A stretch of 64,000 nt of DNA from CAVXWV01 sp963695415. GTDB taxonomy: Bacteria > Chloroflexota > Anaerolineae > Anaerolineales > UBA4823. Position numbers and translations under genes: made by a program. This document shows positions 1 through 8,362 of the stretch, piece by piece. The notes beneath the pieces are model-generated. The model was not told the origin of the DNA, did no database searches, and saw nothing but the letters and a program-made list of their open reading frames with translations. The DNA lies in contig CAVOGL010000008.1 of assembly GCA_963695415.1 (NCBI GenBank), positions 310,001 to 374,000 on the forward strand, given 5' to 3'. Within the stretch, counting starts at the first letter, position 1; the number at the start of each line of letters is the position of its first letter.

Positions 1-536
1 TAGGCAATCGGACCAAAGCGGTAACAGGCGAGTTCCGTGCCATCTGCCCCCGTCCAAATGAAATTCCGGCTGTCGGATATATTGGTGCCGCGCCACAGGA
101 AAGCGCCCTGGATGCCAAATCCAGCAAAAATTTGCGGCATCTGGCTGTTATGCCCAAAAATATCACAGACAAACCCCGCGTTTGATGGCTGAGTGTGGAA
201 ACTGCGGGCGATCTCCCTGCCCATGCGCAGGTTGCGGATCAACGATTCCCCAGATACAGTAAATTCATCCGGCATCCCATACCAGGGACCGATAACGAAC
301 TTTCCTTCCTCTGCCAATTTCTCGACCAGCCCTCGCCTTTCGGGGTGGACTTCCAGGTAATCTTCCAAAATAACTGCCTGACCGTCTGTCTGGAAGGGTC
401 CTTTTAGTTCGCCGCTTTCCCAACCAGCAATGACACGATCCAACAAACGCACCAGACGGTAGCGAAAGTCCTGGAAAGTCTGGTGCCATTCCCGGTCCCA
501 ATGGGTGCTCAGCACGTAATGTATCCTGCGTTTCAT
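1..536 (-). CDS. alpha-mannosidase, GH38 family (N-terminal part)
   Basis: This gene runs off the left edge of the window; 178 codons are visible from an ATG at 536, preceded by the ribosome site AAGGAGA. The start reads HYVLSTHWDREW, the GH38 metal-site signature (His12 and Asp14 of the HWD motif). GFVCDIFGHNSQMPQ follows near residues 121-135, where Asp125 is at the position of the family's catalytic nucleophile. GPWYGMPDE near 83-91 is also typical. GH38 enzymes hydrolyse alpha-mannosides with a bound zinc. The C-terminal beta-domains lie outside the window. It is 71 bases downstream of the UroD-like gene on the same strand and probably co-transcribed. With the nearby ABC importer this suggests use of mannose-containing glycans, which is an inference. 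Confidence 0.87.
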   Translation of the reverse strand, partial: MKRRIHYVLSTHWDREWHQTFQDFRYRLVRLLDRVIAGWESGELKGPFQTDGQAVILEDYLEVHPERRGLVEKLAEEGKFVIGPWYGMPDEFTVSGESLIRNLRMGREIARSFHTQPSNAGFVCDIFGHNSQMPQIFAGFGIQGAFLWRGTNISDSRNFIWTGADGTELACYRFGPIA

Positions 537-607
537 TTAAATCTTGTCTCCTTCTTAGTCGAAGTTACCTGCATTTTCCATTCAGAATATGCAGGCAGTG
601 AACGGCA

Positions 608-1669
608 TTAATGATAATACGAACCTTCATACTGAGCACCAAAGCGGAACATCCCGGTTATGTTCTCGATGGATATGCCATCATGTAAAGAATGATCAGA
701 CGCAAGCACATATCCACCCCCCGGAGCAGCAATATCGATGGCTTCTTTGGTTTCCCCGATCACGTCTTCGAGGGTTCCAAAAGGCAGCGTGCGCGATGAG
801 TTGATATTGCCGATGATCGAAAAGCGGTGCCCCCAGCTTTCTTTGAACCAGTGCAAATCCCAACCGGCTGTGCGCTGTAAAGGATGCACAGCGGAGATCT
901 TCGTCTGAGCCAGATCGACGATATAGTCACGAAAATTGCCGCAGCAATGCAGCAGCACCGGCACGCCAAGACCATCCACATAGTCCACCAATTCATCCAG
1001 AAATGGCAAATAATATTCCCGAAAATGCGGCAAACGCATGAAACCCCGGGAGCTGTCGCCAAGATCATCCGATATCCACATGGCGTCCACCCCTGCAGCC
1101 ACAGACAGACGAGCAGCTTCTTTGTTATATTCGTTGGACATCTTAAAAATTTCGGTCAGGACCGCAGGATCGTCATATAAATGCAAAGCAATTTGTTCGT
1201 AGCCCATCAGCATCCAGCAGCTGGTAAAAGGACCTGTTACTCCACCGGTGATGGCAAGCCCATCAGTTTCGAGGGTCCGAGCAATATCCAGTTCGCTGGT
1301 GCGACCGGGCAGGGTGGGATCTGGGGGGATATATGCCTGGAGATCTGACCTCGATTTGATCGGGTAATCGATGGGTGCGTCGATGGGCCAGGCAGATTCG
1401 TTCGAGCGGAATGTGGTGCCCCATTCATCGATATAAGTGTTTGCATCGAGGTATTTCGGTTGGAAACCATTAAAGCCGCCAAATGGCAGCCAGACGCCAT
1501 CGTGATTTAAGCTTAAGGCACACTCGATGGCATCACGGGCGTTGTAACCTGCCGGCTCGCGACCAATGAGAGCCCGGTAAAGGGGCCTCTGAAATAAAAA
1601 ATCGAACATGGGCACCCGGTCAGGCTGCCCATTTTTCACCGCGATAAGGAAACGCTCTTTCCGTTCCAT
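608..1669 (-). CDS. uroporphyrinogen decarboxylase-like protein (URO-D/MtaA superfamily)
   Basis: The 353-residue protein has the URO-D superfamily layout: an N-terminal RFLIAVKNGQPDRVPMFD segment, a central TIM-barrel region, and LLHCCGNFRDYIVDL followed by AVHPLQ, which matches the metal/thiol-binding HxCG...HP pattern of the methyltransferase (MtaA/CmuA) branch. True heme-synthesis HemE enzymes differ, so a heme role is unlikely. The ATG at 1669 is chosen because GGAGG lies six bases upstream; a TTG at 1672 is also possible. In Chloroflexota and Thermotogae such genes often accompany sugar-uptake loci and their substrate is unknown. It is the first gene of the leftward unit with the GH38 gene and is divergent from the ABC operon. 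Family sure, reaction unknown. Confidence 0.8.
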   Translation of the reverse strand: MERKERFLIAVKNGQPDRVPMFDFLFQRPLYRALIGREPAGYNARDAIECALSLNHDGVWLPFGGFNGFQPKYLDANTYIDEWGTTFRSNESAWPIDAPIDYPIKSRSDLQAYIPPDPTLPGRTSELDIARTLETDGLAITGGVTGPFTSCWMLMGYEQIALHLYDDPAVLTEIFKMSNEYNKEAARLSVAAGVDAMWISDDLGDSSRGFMRLPHFREYYLPFLDELVDYVDGLGVPVLLHCCGNFRDYIVDLAQTKISAVHPLQRTAGWDLHWFKESWGHRFSIIGNINSSRTLPFGTLEDVIGETKEAIDIAAPGGGYVLASDHSLHDGISIENITGMFRFGAQYEGSYYH

Positions 1670-1729
1670 CAAACCCCTCCCTTAGCATCTATGTTTGACT
1701 GACAAAATATTGCTTCAAAACGATTATGA

Positions 1730-1811
1730 TAACATTACCAGAAATTCTACAATTGTTAATGTTAGCGCACAATAAGGGAAACCAATGTGCTACTAAGATA
1801 ATATTAACATT
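1730..1811. promoter_or_regulatory. candidate operator cluster (TAACATTA-type repeats)
   Basis: In the 563-base spacer between the divergent UroD-like and ABC genes, TAACATTA (1730-1737) is followed by its exact inverse TAATGTTA (1757-1764), and a third copy, TTAACATT, lies at 1804-1811. The pair brackets the likely leftward promoter region (minus-strand CATAAT just beyond). The DeoR/LacI-like regulator encoded at the end of the operon is the obvious candidate to bind here. That link is inference from position and symmetry only. Confidence 0.4.
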
Positions 1812-1871
1812 GATTTAACCTCGTTTGAAGTGATTTATGTCTTAAATTAATCATAATGTATCCATTTTTCA

Positions 1872-1900
1872 TTGACATAAGCGCATTAATTGGCTAAAAT
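1872..1900 (+). promoter_or_regulatory. sigma70-type promoter of the ABC transporter operon
   Basis: TTGACA at 1872-1877 and TAAAAT at 1895-1900 are separated by exactly 17 bases, close to consensus. A transcript from about 1907 would have a leader of roughly 325 bases before the binding-protein ATG at 2233. I see no recognisable riboswitch in that leader. Confidence 0.65.
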
Positions 1901-2232
1901 TTCGGTAATTGGTAGATTTACAACATCAATCTAACCAACCCATTCTTTGCTCATATCAATCTTTCCCCAAGGATTCCTAAAATTTCCTACCTACCAATGG
2001 ACAGAGCCCACCCAAATCCATCAACCATTACCAACTAGCAAGGTGGGTGCTGCTCTCGACTTTTTATCAACTGGTTCTTGGTGCAGAAAAATTGGAATGA
2101 TAGTTTACAAATACCAATACTGATTGGCAGAGAAAGGGAAAAGAAAGGAGGCAGACAAGAATTACATACTTCTGGAAAGAACTGGCAAACCAAACCATAT
2201 CCTTTTCACTAATTTCTAAGGAGAAAGAAAAC

Positions 2233-4104
2233 ATGAAGAAAAAATTGTTTAGCCTGCTGGCGTTATTGATTGTGCTCAGCATGGTATTGGCAGCTTGCGG
2301 CACACCCGCTGCATCCACTACTGAAGCTGAAGCCGAGGCACCCACTGAGGAAGCGGCAGAGGCTGAAGAACCTGCAGAAGCGGAGGAACCTGCGGAAGCA
2401 GAAGAACCCGCTGAAGCACCAGCCGCCGACCCAATGGATTATCTGGAAGCAGCGCGCGAAGACACGCTGATCATCGATAACCCATACCGTTTGGAGAATA
2501 AAGAGAACTGGAATCCCTGGATCCCGAATAACACCTACGGCTGGGGCATGTCCGAATTAGGTATGGACGGTCTCATGTACCTGAATTACGGGAGCGGCGA
2601 GTATATTTATATGATGGCAGAATCCTTCACAAGCAACGAGGATGCCACCGTCTGGACTTTGAAACTGCGCCCGGGCATCACATGGAACGATGGCATGCCG
2701 TTCACCGTAGATGACATCATCTTCGGCGTCGAGCTGCAGATCGCTAACGAAGGACTGGGACAGCACTTCTACTACCTGGACTGGGTCGAAAAAGTGGAAA
2801 AGGTCGATGACCTGACCATGGTTTACACCCTCAAGAAACCCAACGTGCGCTTCGCTGACGAGCGCGGCGGTGGCGGTCTGGGGCTCTTTGGTGACGCATA
2901 TGTGCCCAAGCACATCTGGGAAACCGTCGAGGACCCGATGACCTTCACCAACTACGATCCAGAACGAGGCCTGCCCATGGGCACCGGTCCCTATATCCTG
3001 GCGAAGATCACCGAGAATGAAACCATCTGGGTTCGCCACGATAAGTGGTGGGCTTCAGAAGCAGGTCTCTACAAGCTGCCTGAACCGCTAAGGATCATCC
3101 ACTCCTACGTCGGCACCGAAGAGGTTCGCACGCAGACCGCAATTGACAATGGCTTCGACAGCATGCAGGATATCACCCCCGGCGCGCTCGAGGCTTTGAT
3201 TGCACAGAACCCCAAGTGGCAAGCCTGGTATCCGGAACTACCGTATGCTGCACCTGATCCATGCGCACGCATCCTCGCCATCAACTCCTTGAAAGAGCCC
3301 TGGAACGATAAGGAAATGCGCCAGATGCTGAGTTACGTGATGGACCGCAAGCAAATCGTCGATATCGCCTACGAAGGCTCGACAACGCTTGCCGCCTATT
3401 TCTGGCCCGCATACCCCTCCATGCAGCCTTATGCTGACCTGATCGACCCGGATCGATACCAATCCTTCCTGACCCCCGATCTGGCAAAGGCAGAAGAAAT
3501 CCTTGTATCCAAGGGATACACCAAAGACGGTGATTACTGGATGAAGGACGGTGTTGAACTGTCGATCGAGATCCAGGTACCCGAGGACTTCATCGAGTTG
3601 ATCCGCATCGGTGATGTCTACGTAGAGCAACTGCAGAAATTCGGCATCAATGCCGTCGAGGTCAAACTTGGCTCAGTGTTCTATGACAACTCATCCGAAG
3701 GCAACTACGAAGCTCAAAGCAACTGGTTCGCCTGCGGTTCCATCAGCAACCCCTGGGCTACGCTCAACACCTTTGCAGGTGAGGCTGCGCCTCTCGGCGA
3801 ACGAGCAGATGGACCTCCGATCAACAACGCATTCCGCTGGTCCAACCAGGAATACACCGACCTGGTTGAAGAAATCGGCAAGACCGCTCTGGATGATCCC
3901 AAGCTGCTGGAACTGACCAAGCGAGCTCTGGAGATCCTGTATGATGAGCTGCCAGCGCTGCCAGCCGCCCAATCACGCAAGATCGTGCCGCATAACTATA
4001 CCTACTGGACCAACTGGCCCACCAACGAGAATTACTACATGTGGCCCTGTAACTGGTGCTCGACCTTTAAATACACTCTCACGCAGATCGAAAAAGCGAA
4101 GTAG
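2233..4104 (+). CDS. ABC transporter solute-binding lipoprotein, oligopeptide/oligosaccharide type (SBP_bac_5)
   Basis: The 623-residue protein starts with a lipoprotein signal peptide ending in LAAC (cysteine near residue 22), followed by an Ala/Glu/Pro-rich tether with repeated AEEP units (about 30-65). The mature part has family-5 binding-protein features, for example VWTLKLRPGITWNDGMPFT near 140 and GTGPYIL near 255. It would capture a solute outside the membrane and deliver it to the two permeases downstream. AAGGAG precedes the ATG at good spacing. Family-5 proteins bind peptides, nickel or oligosaccharides; the neighbouring alpha-mannosidase favours a glycan ligand here, but this is inference. 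It is the first gene of the operon. Confidence 0.88.
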   Translation: MKKKLFSLLALLIVLSMVLAACGTPAASTTEAEAEAPTEEAAEAEEPAEAEEPAEAEEPAEAPAADPMDYLEAAREDTLIIDNPYRLENKENWNPWIPNNTYGWGMSELGMDGLMYLNYGSGEYIYMMAESFTSNEDATVWTLKLRPGITWNDGMPFTVDDIIFGVELQIANEGLGQHFYYLDWVEKVEKVDDLTMVYTLKKPNVRFADERGGGGLGLFGDAYVPKHIWETVEDPMTFTNYDPERGLPMGTGPYILAKITENETIWVRHDKWWASEAGLYKLPEPLRIIHSYVGTEEVRTQTAIDNGFDSMQDITPGALEALIAQNPKWQAWYPELPYAAPDPCARILAINSLKEPWNDKEMRQMLSYVMDRKQIVDIAYEGSTTLAAYFWPAYPSMQPYADLIDPDRYQSFLTPDLAKAEEILVSKGYTKDGDYWMKDGVELSIEIQVPEDFIELIRIGDVYVEQLQKFGINAVEVKLGSVFYDNSSEGNYEAQSNWFACGSISNPWATLNTFAGEAAPLGERADGPPINNAFRWSNQEYTDLVEEIGKTALDDPKLLELTKRALEILYDELPALPAAQSRKIVPHNYTYWTNWPTNENYYMWPCNWCSTFKYTLTQIEKAK

Positions 4105-4135
4105 TATATTTTCGGGTTCAGCTTGGAAATTAAAC

Positions 4136-4165
4136 CTGATGGCGTCCAGAAATGGGCGCCATCAG
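4136..4165 (+). promoter_or_regulatory. intercistronic hairpin after the binding-protein gene
   Basis: CTGATGGCGTCC (4136-4147) and GGGCGCCATCAG (4154-4165) form a 12-pair stem (one G-U) around a six-base loop. There is no T-tract after it, so full termination is unlikely. Such hairpins between a binding-protein gene and its permeases commonly stabilise the upstream mRNA or reduce read-through, giving excess binding protein. Confidence 0.6.
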
Positions 4166-4201
4166 AAAATATGATCACTTCCCTACCTGGAGTTTAAATT
4201 T

Positions 4202-5212
4202 ATGCAAGGTATGACCAGAGGTTACTTCCTACAGCGCATCCTGATGTGGTTCATTACGGTCTGGATCGGTGTTACCCTGGTGTTTATCATCCCGCGCATC
4301 GGAAAAGGCGACCCAATCACATCGGTCATCATGCGCATCATGAACCAGCAAGGCTATGTTGAAAACGCCGAGCAGATCATCGAATCTTATAAGGAACGCT
4401 TCGGTTTTAACGACCCATGGTATATACAGTACGTTCGCTACCTTGGGAACGTGGTGCGGTTCGATTATGGCTTCTCGTTTACCAATTTCCCCATACCCGC
4501 CTGGGATATTGTCAAACCCGCTCTGCCGTGGACACTATCCTTGCTGTCCGTGGCGGCAGTGCTGTCGTTTTTCATTGGTATTATTATTGGTTCGCTGATG
4601 GGCTGGCGTAAAACACCCAATTGGCTGCAATCGATCCTTCCAATCAGCCTGACATTCACATCAATCCCCTATTTTATGTTTGGGATACTGCTGATCTTCG
4701 TTTTTGCCTTCTGGCTGAAATGGCTGCCCGCAACTGGCGGGTATTCACGCAACGTTGATCCTGGTTGGAACCTGCCTTTTATCACCAGCGTTATCAAACA
4801 CTCCATCTTACCTTTGGTCTCGATCATCCTGACTTCGATGGGCGGCTGGGCATTGGGGATGCGCGGATTGATGATCGGCGTCAACAATGAGGACTTTTTC
4901 CTGCTGGCTCATGCCAAGGGACTTTCATCCTCGAAAGTTTTCTACCGCTATGGTATACGTAACGCCATCCTGCCGGCGGTGACCGCTTTCGCCCTTGGTT
5001 TAGGCGCGTTGATAGGCGGTTCGACCCTGGTGGAATGGATTTTTGCATATCCCGGCACTGGATATACCCTCTACCAGGCTATTTCGAACCAGGATTATTC
5101 AGTGATCCAGAACATCACCAACCTGATGATCATGATCACAGCTACTGCGGTTTTGATTATCGACCTGGCTTACCCTTTAATCGACCCGCGCATTACTTAT
5201 AAAAAGAATTAA
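4202..5212 (+). CDS. ABC transporter permease, DppB type
   Basis: The 336-residue membrane protein begins YFLQRILMWFITVWIGVTLVF, the usual first helix of DppB/OppB permeases. It carries further helices and the coupling region around ALGMRGLMIGVNNEDFFLLA...AKGLSSSKVFYRYGIRNAILP, which matches the EAA-loop that contacts the ATPase. LVEWIFAYPGTGYTLYQAI near 280 is typical. It would form the import channel with the DppC-type partner downstream. It lies 97 bases after the binding-protein gene, beyond a hairpin, and 203 bases before the next permease. That gap holds a short stem (CGTCAA-gctt-TTGACG at 5353-5368) and no gene. Confidence 0.88.
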   Translation: MQGMTRGYFLQRILMWFITVWIGVTLVFIIPRIGKGDPITSVIMRIMNQQGYVENAEQIIESYKERFGFNDPWYIQYVRYLGNVVRFDYGFSFTNFPIPAWDIVKPALPWTLSLLSVAAVLSFFIGIIIGSLMGWRKTPNWLQSILPISLTFTSIPYFMFGILLIFVFAFWLKWLPATGGYSRNVDPGWNLPFITSVIKHSILPLVSIILTSMGGWALGMRGLMIGVNNEDFFLLAHAKGLSSSKVFYRYGIRNAILPAVTAFALGLGALIGGSTLVEWIFAYPGTGYTLYQAISNQDYSVIQNITNLMIMITATAVLIIDLAYPLIDPRITYKKN

Positions 5213-5415
5213 GCTGCTTTGCAAAATAATTCATCAGGTCCGTGTTCAATTGAAATTTTAAATGCTATTATGCAATCCCGGGAAGGGATATCAGGCGAAA
5301 TGCACCAAAATCCAATGAGCCCTATTCCTCGGTGGTTTTATCGAAACACAAGCGTCAAGCTTTTGACGAACACCTTACTTAAATAAATATATCCTGTAGA
5401 AAGGATGACAAAATT

Positions 5416-6330
5416 ATGGCTGCTGTGGACAGTAAAACACAAGGTATACCAGGTATCAAACGGGTGAACGCTTGGGATTCAGCCTGGTTGAACACCAAAT
5501 TTATCCTGGGCAGTTCTGTAATACTGCTTGTCATATTATTCGGATTGATAGGTCCATATTTCTGGGACACAGACCTGGCTTACACCGCTTCCTCTCCCAC
5601 CAATCTTCCACCGATGTGGCAAGAAAAGGGCACACCAGAACACCCGCTAGGAACAGAGAGTAATGGGCGCGATATGCTGGCCCAACTTATCGTCGGCACG
5701 CCTTCATCCCTGAAGGTGGGGGTCATCGCTGCTTCAGTTGGTATGGGGATTGGCTTGCTCCTGGGTTCGATAGCCGGCTACCTGGGAGGATGGCCAGACC
5801 ATGTGATCCGCACGATCAGCGATTCCTGGATCACCATCCCCAGTCTGTTGGTCTTAATCGCATTAGCGACCTATGTTCATATGCCCGACACCACCGCGAT
5901 GGCGTTCATCCTGGCGATGTTCGCCTGGCCTGGTCCAACCAGGCTGGTCCGATCACAGGTACTCACACTGCGTGAGCGAAGCTATGTTAAGATCGCTCAG
6001 CTTTCTAATGTTTCTTCTCTCGAAATCATGCTGGTCGAGATGATGCCCAATATGCTGCCCTGGCTGGCAGCTTCCCTCACGGGTGGGATTGCAGGCGCAA
6101 TCCTGGCAGCCACAGGTCTTGAAGCTTTGGGGTTAGGACCAACAAGGGTTCCTTCCCTGGGATTGATCATCAACTACGCGATGACCAGCTCCGCATTGGT
6201 TCGCGGGATGACCTGGTGGTGGTTGCCTCCGATCATCATTCTCATCCTGATTTTTACCGGTTTCTTTTTGATGACGATTGGCATTGATGAAGTAGCTAAT
6301 CCACGCCTGAGAGGATTCAAGAATGGTTAA
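5416..6330 (+). CDS. ABC transporter permease, DppC type
   Basis: The 304-residue membrane protein has the DppC layout: a first helix near residues 30-50, then HPLGTESNGRDMLAQLIVGTPSSLKVG, which is the conserved periplasmic segment, and a multi-helix domain with the EAA-like loop RSQVLTLRERSYVKIAQLS. It ends IDEVANPRLRG, a common DppC tail. It pairs with the upstream DppB-type permease. The stop overlaps the start of the first ATPase gene by eight bases, consistent with translational coupling. Confidence 0.88.
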   Translation: MAAVDSKTQGIPGIKRVNAWDSAWLNTKFILGSSVILLVILFGLIGPYFWDTDLAYTASSPTNLPPMWQEKGTPEHPLGTESNGRDMLAQLIVGTPSSLKVGVIAASVGMGIGLLLGSIAGYLGGWPDHVIRTISDSWITIPSLLVLIALATYVHMPDTTAMAFILAMFAWPGPTRLVRSQVLTLRERSYVKIAQLSNVSSLEIMLVEMMPNMLPWLAASLTGGIAGAILAATGLEALGLGPTRVPSLGLIINYAMTSSALVRGMTWWWLPPIIILILIFTGFFLMTIGIDEVANPRLRGFKNG

Positions 6331-7338
6331 CAATCAAAATACTCTTGACGTAGTAGATCTTATCGGAAGCACGGATACCCCTAAAATCCTTGAAGTGATC
6401 GATCTTAATGTGCATTACTTCACACCGGCTGGAGATGTTATAGCTGTCAATGATGTCAACCTGTATGTCAAACAAGGGGAAATTGTGGGACTGGTTGGGG
6501 AATCTGGTTGTGGAAAAACTACTGTTGCAATGTCAATTCTACAGATGGTGCAGCCTCCCGGAAAAATTGTCAGTGGGCAGGTTTTACTTAACGGGAAAAA
6601 TATTGTCGGCTTATCTGATCGCGAGCTGCGTCAAATACGCTGGAACCAGCTTTCTTAATCCCCCAGGGTGCGATGAACTCCTTGAATCCCGTCACCCGGA
6701 TCAAGGAGCAAATGGAGGACGCTATCCTGGCACACGGCAAAGTGCCAAAAGATAAATTGAAAGAGATGATTTTAAAGCTGCTGAATGATGTCGGTCTTCC
6801 AGAACGCACCTACAACATGTACCCCCACGAATTGAGTGGCGGGATGAAGCAGAGAGTTTGTATTGCCATGGCTGTCTCATTAAACCCGACCATAATCCTG
6901 GCAGATGAACCAACCAGTGCCTTAGATGTTGTTGTTCAGCGCCTGGTAGCCCAGACACTGCTGGATGTCAAGGAAAGGTTAGGAGTCTCCATGATCATGA
7001 TCGGGCACGACATGGGACTCCAGGCACAGATGGTGGATCGATTGGCAGTTATGTACGCTGGAAACCTGGTAGAGGTAGGACCCGTTGAAACCCTTTTCGA
7101 GAATCCTTGCCATCCATATACACAACTACTGATTGATTCAATTCCATCGATCAAGGAAAAGAAACCTCTGAATGTTACCGAGGGATTGACACATGACCTG
7201 CGCAATCCCCCTGCAGGTTGCTGTTTTCAATTCCGGTGTCCTGAAGTGAGTGAGTGGTGTCGGGAAGAAAGACCTGAGCAATTTGAACTTAGCCCAGACC
7301 ATTGGGTAGCCTGCAGACAATTTCAAATTAGGGACTAG
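6323..7338 (+). CDS. ABC transporter ATPase, DppD type (single-base frameshift)
   Basis: The N-terminal 111 codons contain the Walker A motif GESGCGKTTV and stop at 6656-6658. The other frame resumes the same protein at IPQGAMNSLNP and contains the signature HELSGGMKQRV, Walker B IILADEPTSALD and the switch-region GHDMGL, then the C-terminal oligopeptide-transport domain. The expected reading ...RWNQL-x-LIPQGAMNSLNP is restored by one added base near 6652-6655, so one base is missing from the gene or from the assembly. Both halves are otherwise intact and about 338 residues are expected. As read, the transporter would lack one of its two ATPases. No consensus slippery heptamer is visible, so programmed frameshifting is unlikely. 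Confidence 0.85.
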
Positions 7339-7350
7339 GTGAAACCAAGT

Positions 7351-8325
7351 ATGGAACAACCAATATTATCCATCAAAGAAGCCACAAAATTATACGGCGG
7401 CGGTTTTTTAAGCTCGACCGAACCACTCGTCGCGGTAGATCATTTTTCCCTGGATATCGATGAAGCCCAACCAAAGATTGTCACAATCGCTGGTGAAAGC
7501 GGCAGCGGAAAGACAACTCTATCGAACCTGGTCCTAAACTTCACCGACTGCACTGAAGGTGAGATTCAATACAGGGGTGTGAATATCGCCAATATGACAA
7601 AAAAGCAGCGGACAGAATACCGTAAAGAAGTTCAAGCCATATTTCAGGATCCCTATGAAGTTTACAATCCCTTCTTTCGAGTCTCGCATATCATGAATAT
7701 GGTAATCCGGCATTTTCACATTACCCGGAATAAGCATGAAGCTGAAAATTTAATCGAAGAGGCACTTCAAGTCGTTGGTTTGCGAAGTGGGGAAATCATG
7801 GAAAAGTACCCTCACCAGCTATCTGGAGGTCAGCGCCAGAGGGTGATGGTCGCACGAGCCTACATGCTCCATCCACGCTTAATTGTGGCTGATGAGCCTG
7901 TTTCGGCAGTGGATGCTTCTCTTCGGGCGATGATCTTGAATATTATGCTCAACCTGCGCAATGAACAGAGAATTTCATTCCTCTATATCACTCACGATCT
8001 GTCAACCGCATACCAGATCAGCGACGTGATGTATGTCCTGTTTCAAGGGACAACGGTTGAATGTGGAAGGACAAGCGACATCATTGAGAACCCCAAACAC
8101 CCGTACGTCCAGGAGTTAATCGAGTCTATCCCTGTTCCAGACCCGAAGATTAAGTGGGATACAGAGATATCTCTGCCGTCCGAGGAAGTAATGCGCATGA
8201 CAAACCGTACAGGATGCAGGTTCAGCCCACGTTGTTCACATCAAATGGATATCTGTAGTCGTTCATTCCCGGAGATGACAAAAATTAGCGAAAACCATGA
8301 AGTAGCCTGTTACTTATACCAATAG
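7351..8325 (+). CDS. ABC transporter ATPase, DppF type
   Basis: A complete second ATPase of about 324 residues: Walker A GESGSGKTTLSNL, Q-loop FQDPYEVYNPFF, signature HQLSGGQRQRVMVARA, Walker B LIVADEPVSAVD and switch ITHDLSTAYQ, ending in a C-terminal oligo_HPY-like domain with a GCRFSPRCSHQMDIC cysteine cluster. The ATG at 7351 is chosen because AGGTGA lies eight bases upstream, overlapping the previous stop; a GTG at 7339 is in frame. It forms the heterodimeric motor with the DppD-type gene. Confidence 0.88.
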   Translation: MEQPILSIKEATKLYGGGFLSSTEPLVAVDHFSLDIDEAQPKIVTIAGESGSGKTTLSNLVLNFTDCTEGEIQYRGVNIANMTKKQRTEYRKEVQAIFQDPYEVYNPFFRVSHIMNMVIRHFHITRNKHEAENLIEEALQVVGLRSGEIMEKYPHQLSGGQRQRVMVARAYMLHPRLIVADEPVSAVDASLRAMILNIMLNLRNEQRISFLYITHDLSTAYQISDVMYVLFQGTTVECGRTSDIIENPKHPYVQELIESIPVPDPKIKWDTEISLPSEEVMRMTNRTGCRFSPRCSHQMDICSRSFPEMTKISENHEVACYLYQ

Positions 8326-8362
8326 CGCTTGGGTTGTCAAATATACTGATCCATGTAGAACA

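Noticed and set aside
6640..6680. Programmed -1 frameshifting in the DppD-type ATPase gene
   Set aside because: There is no X-XXY-YYZ slippery heptamer at CTTTCTTAA and no clear downstream pseudoknot; many other genes in the window have similar single-base breaks, so an indel is simpler.
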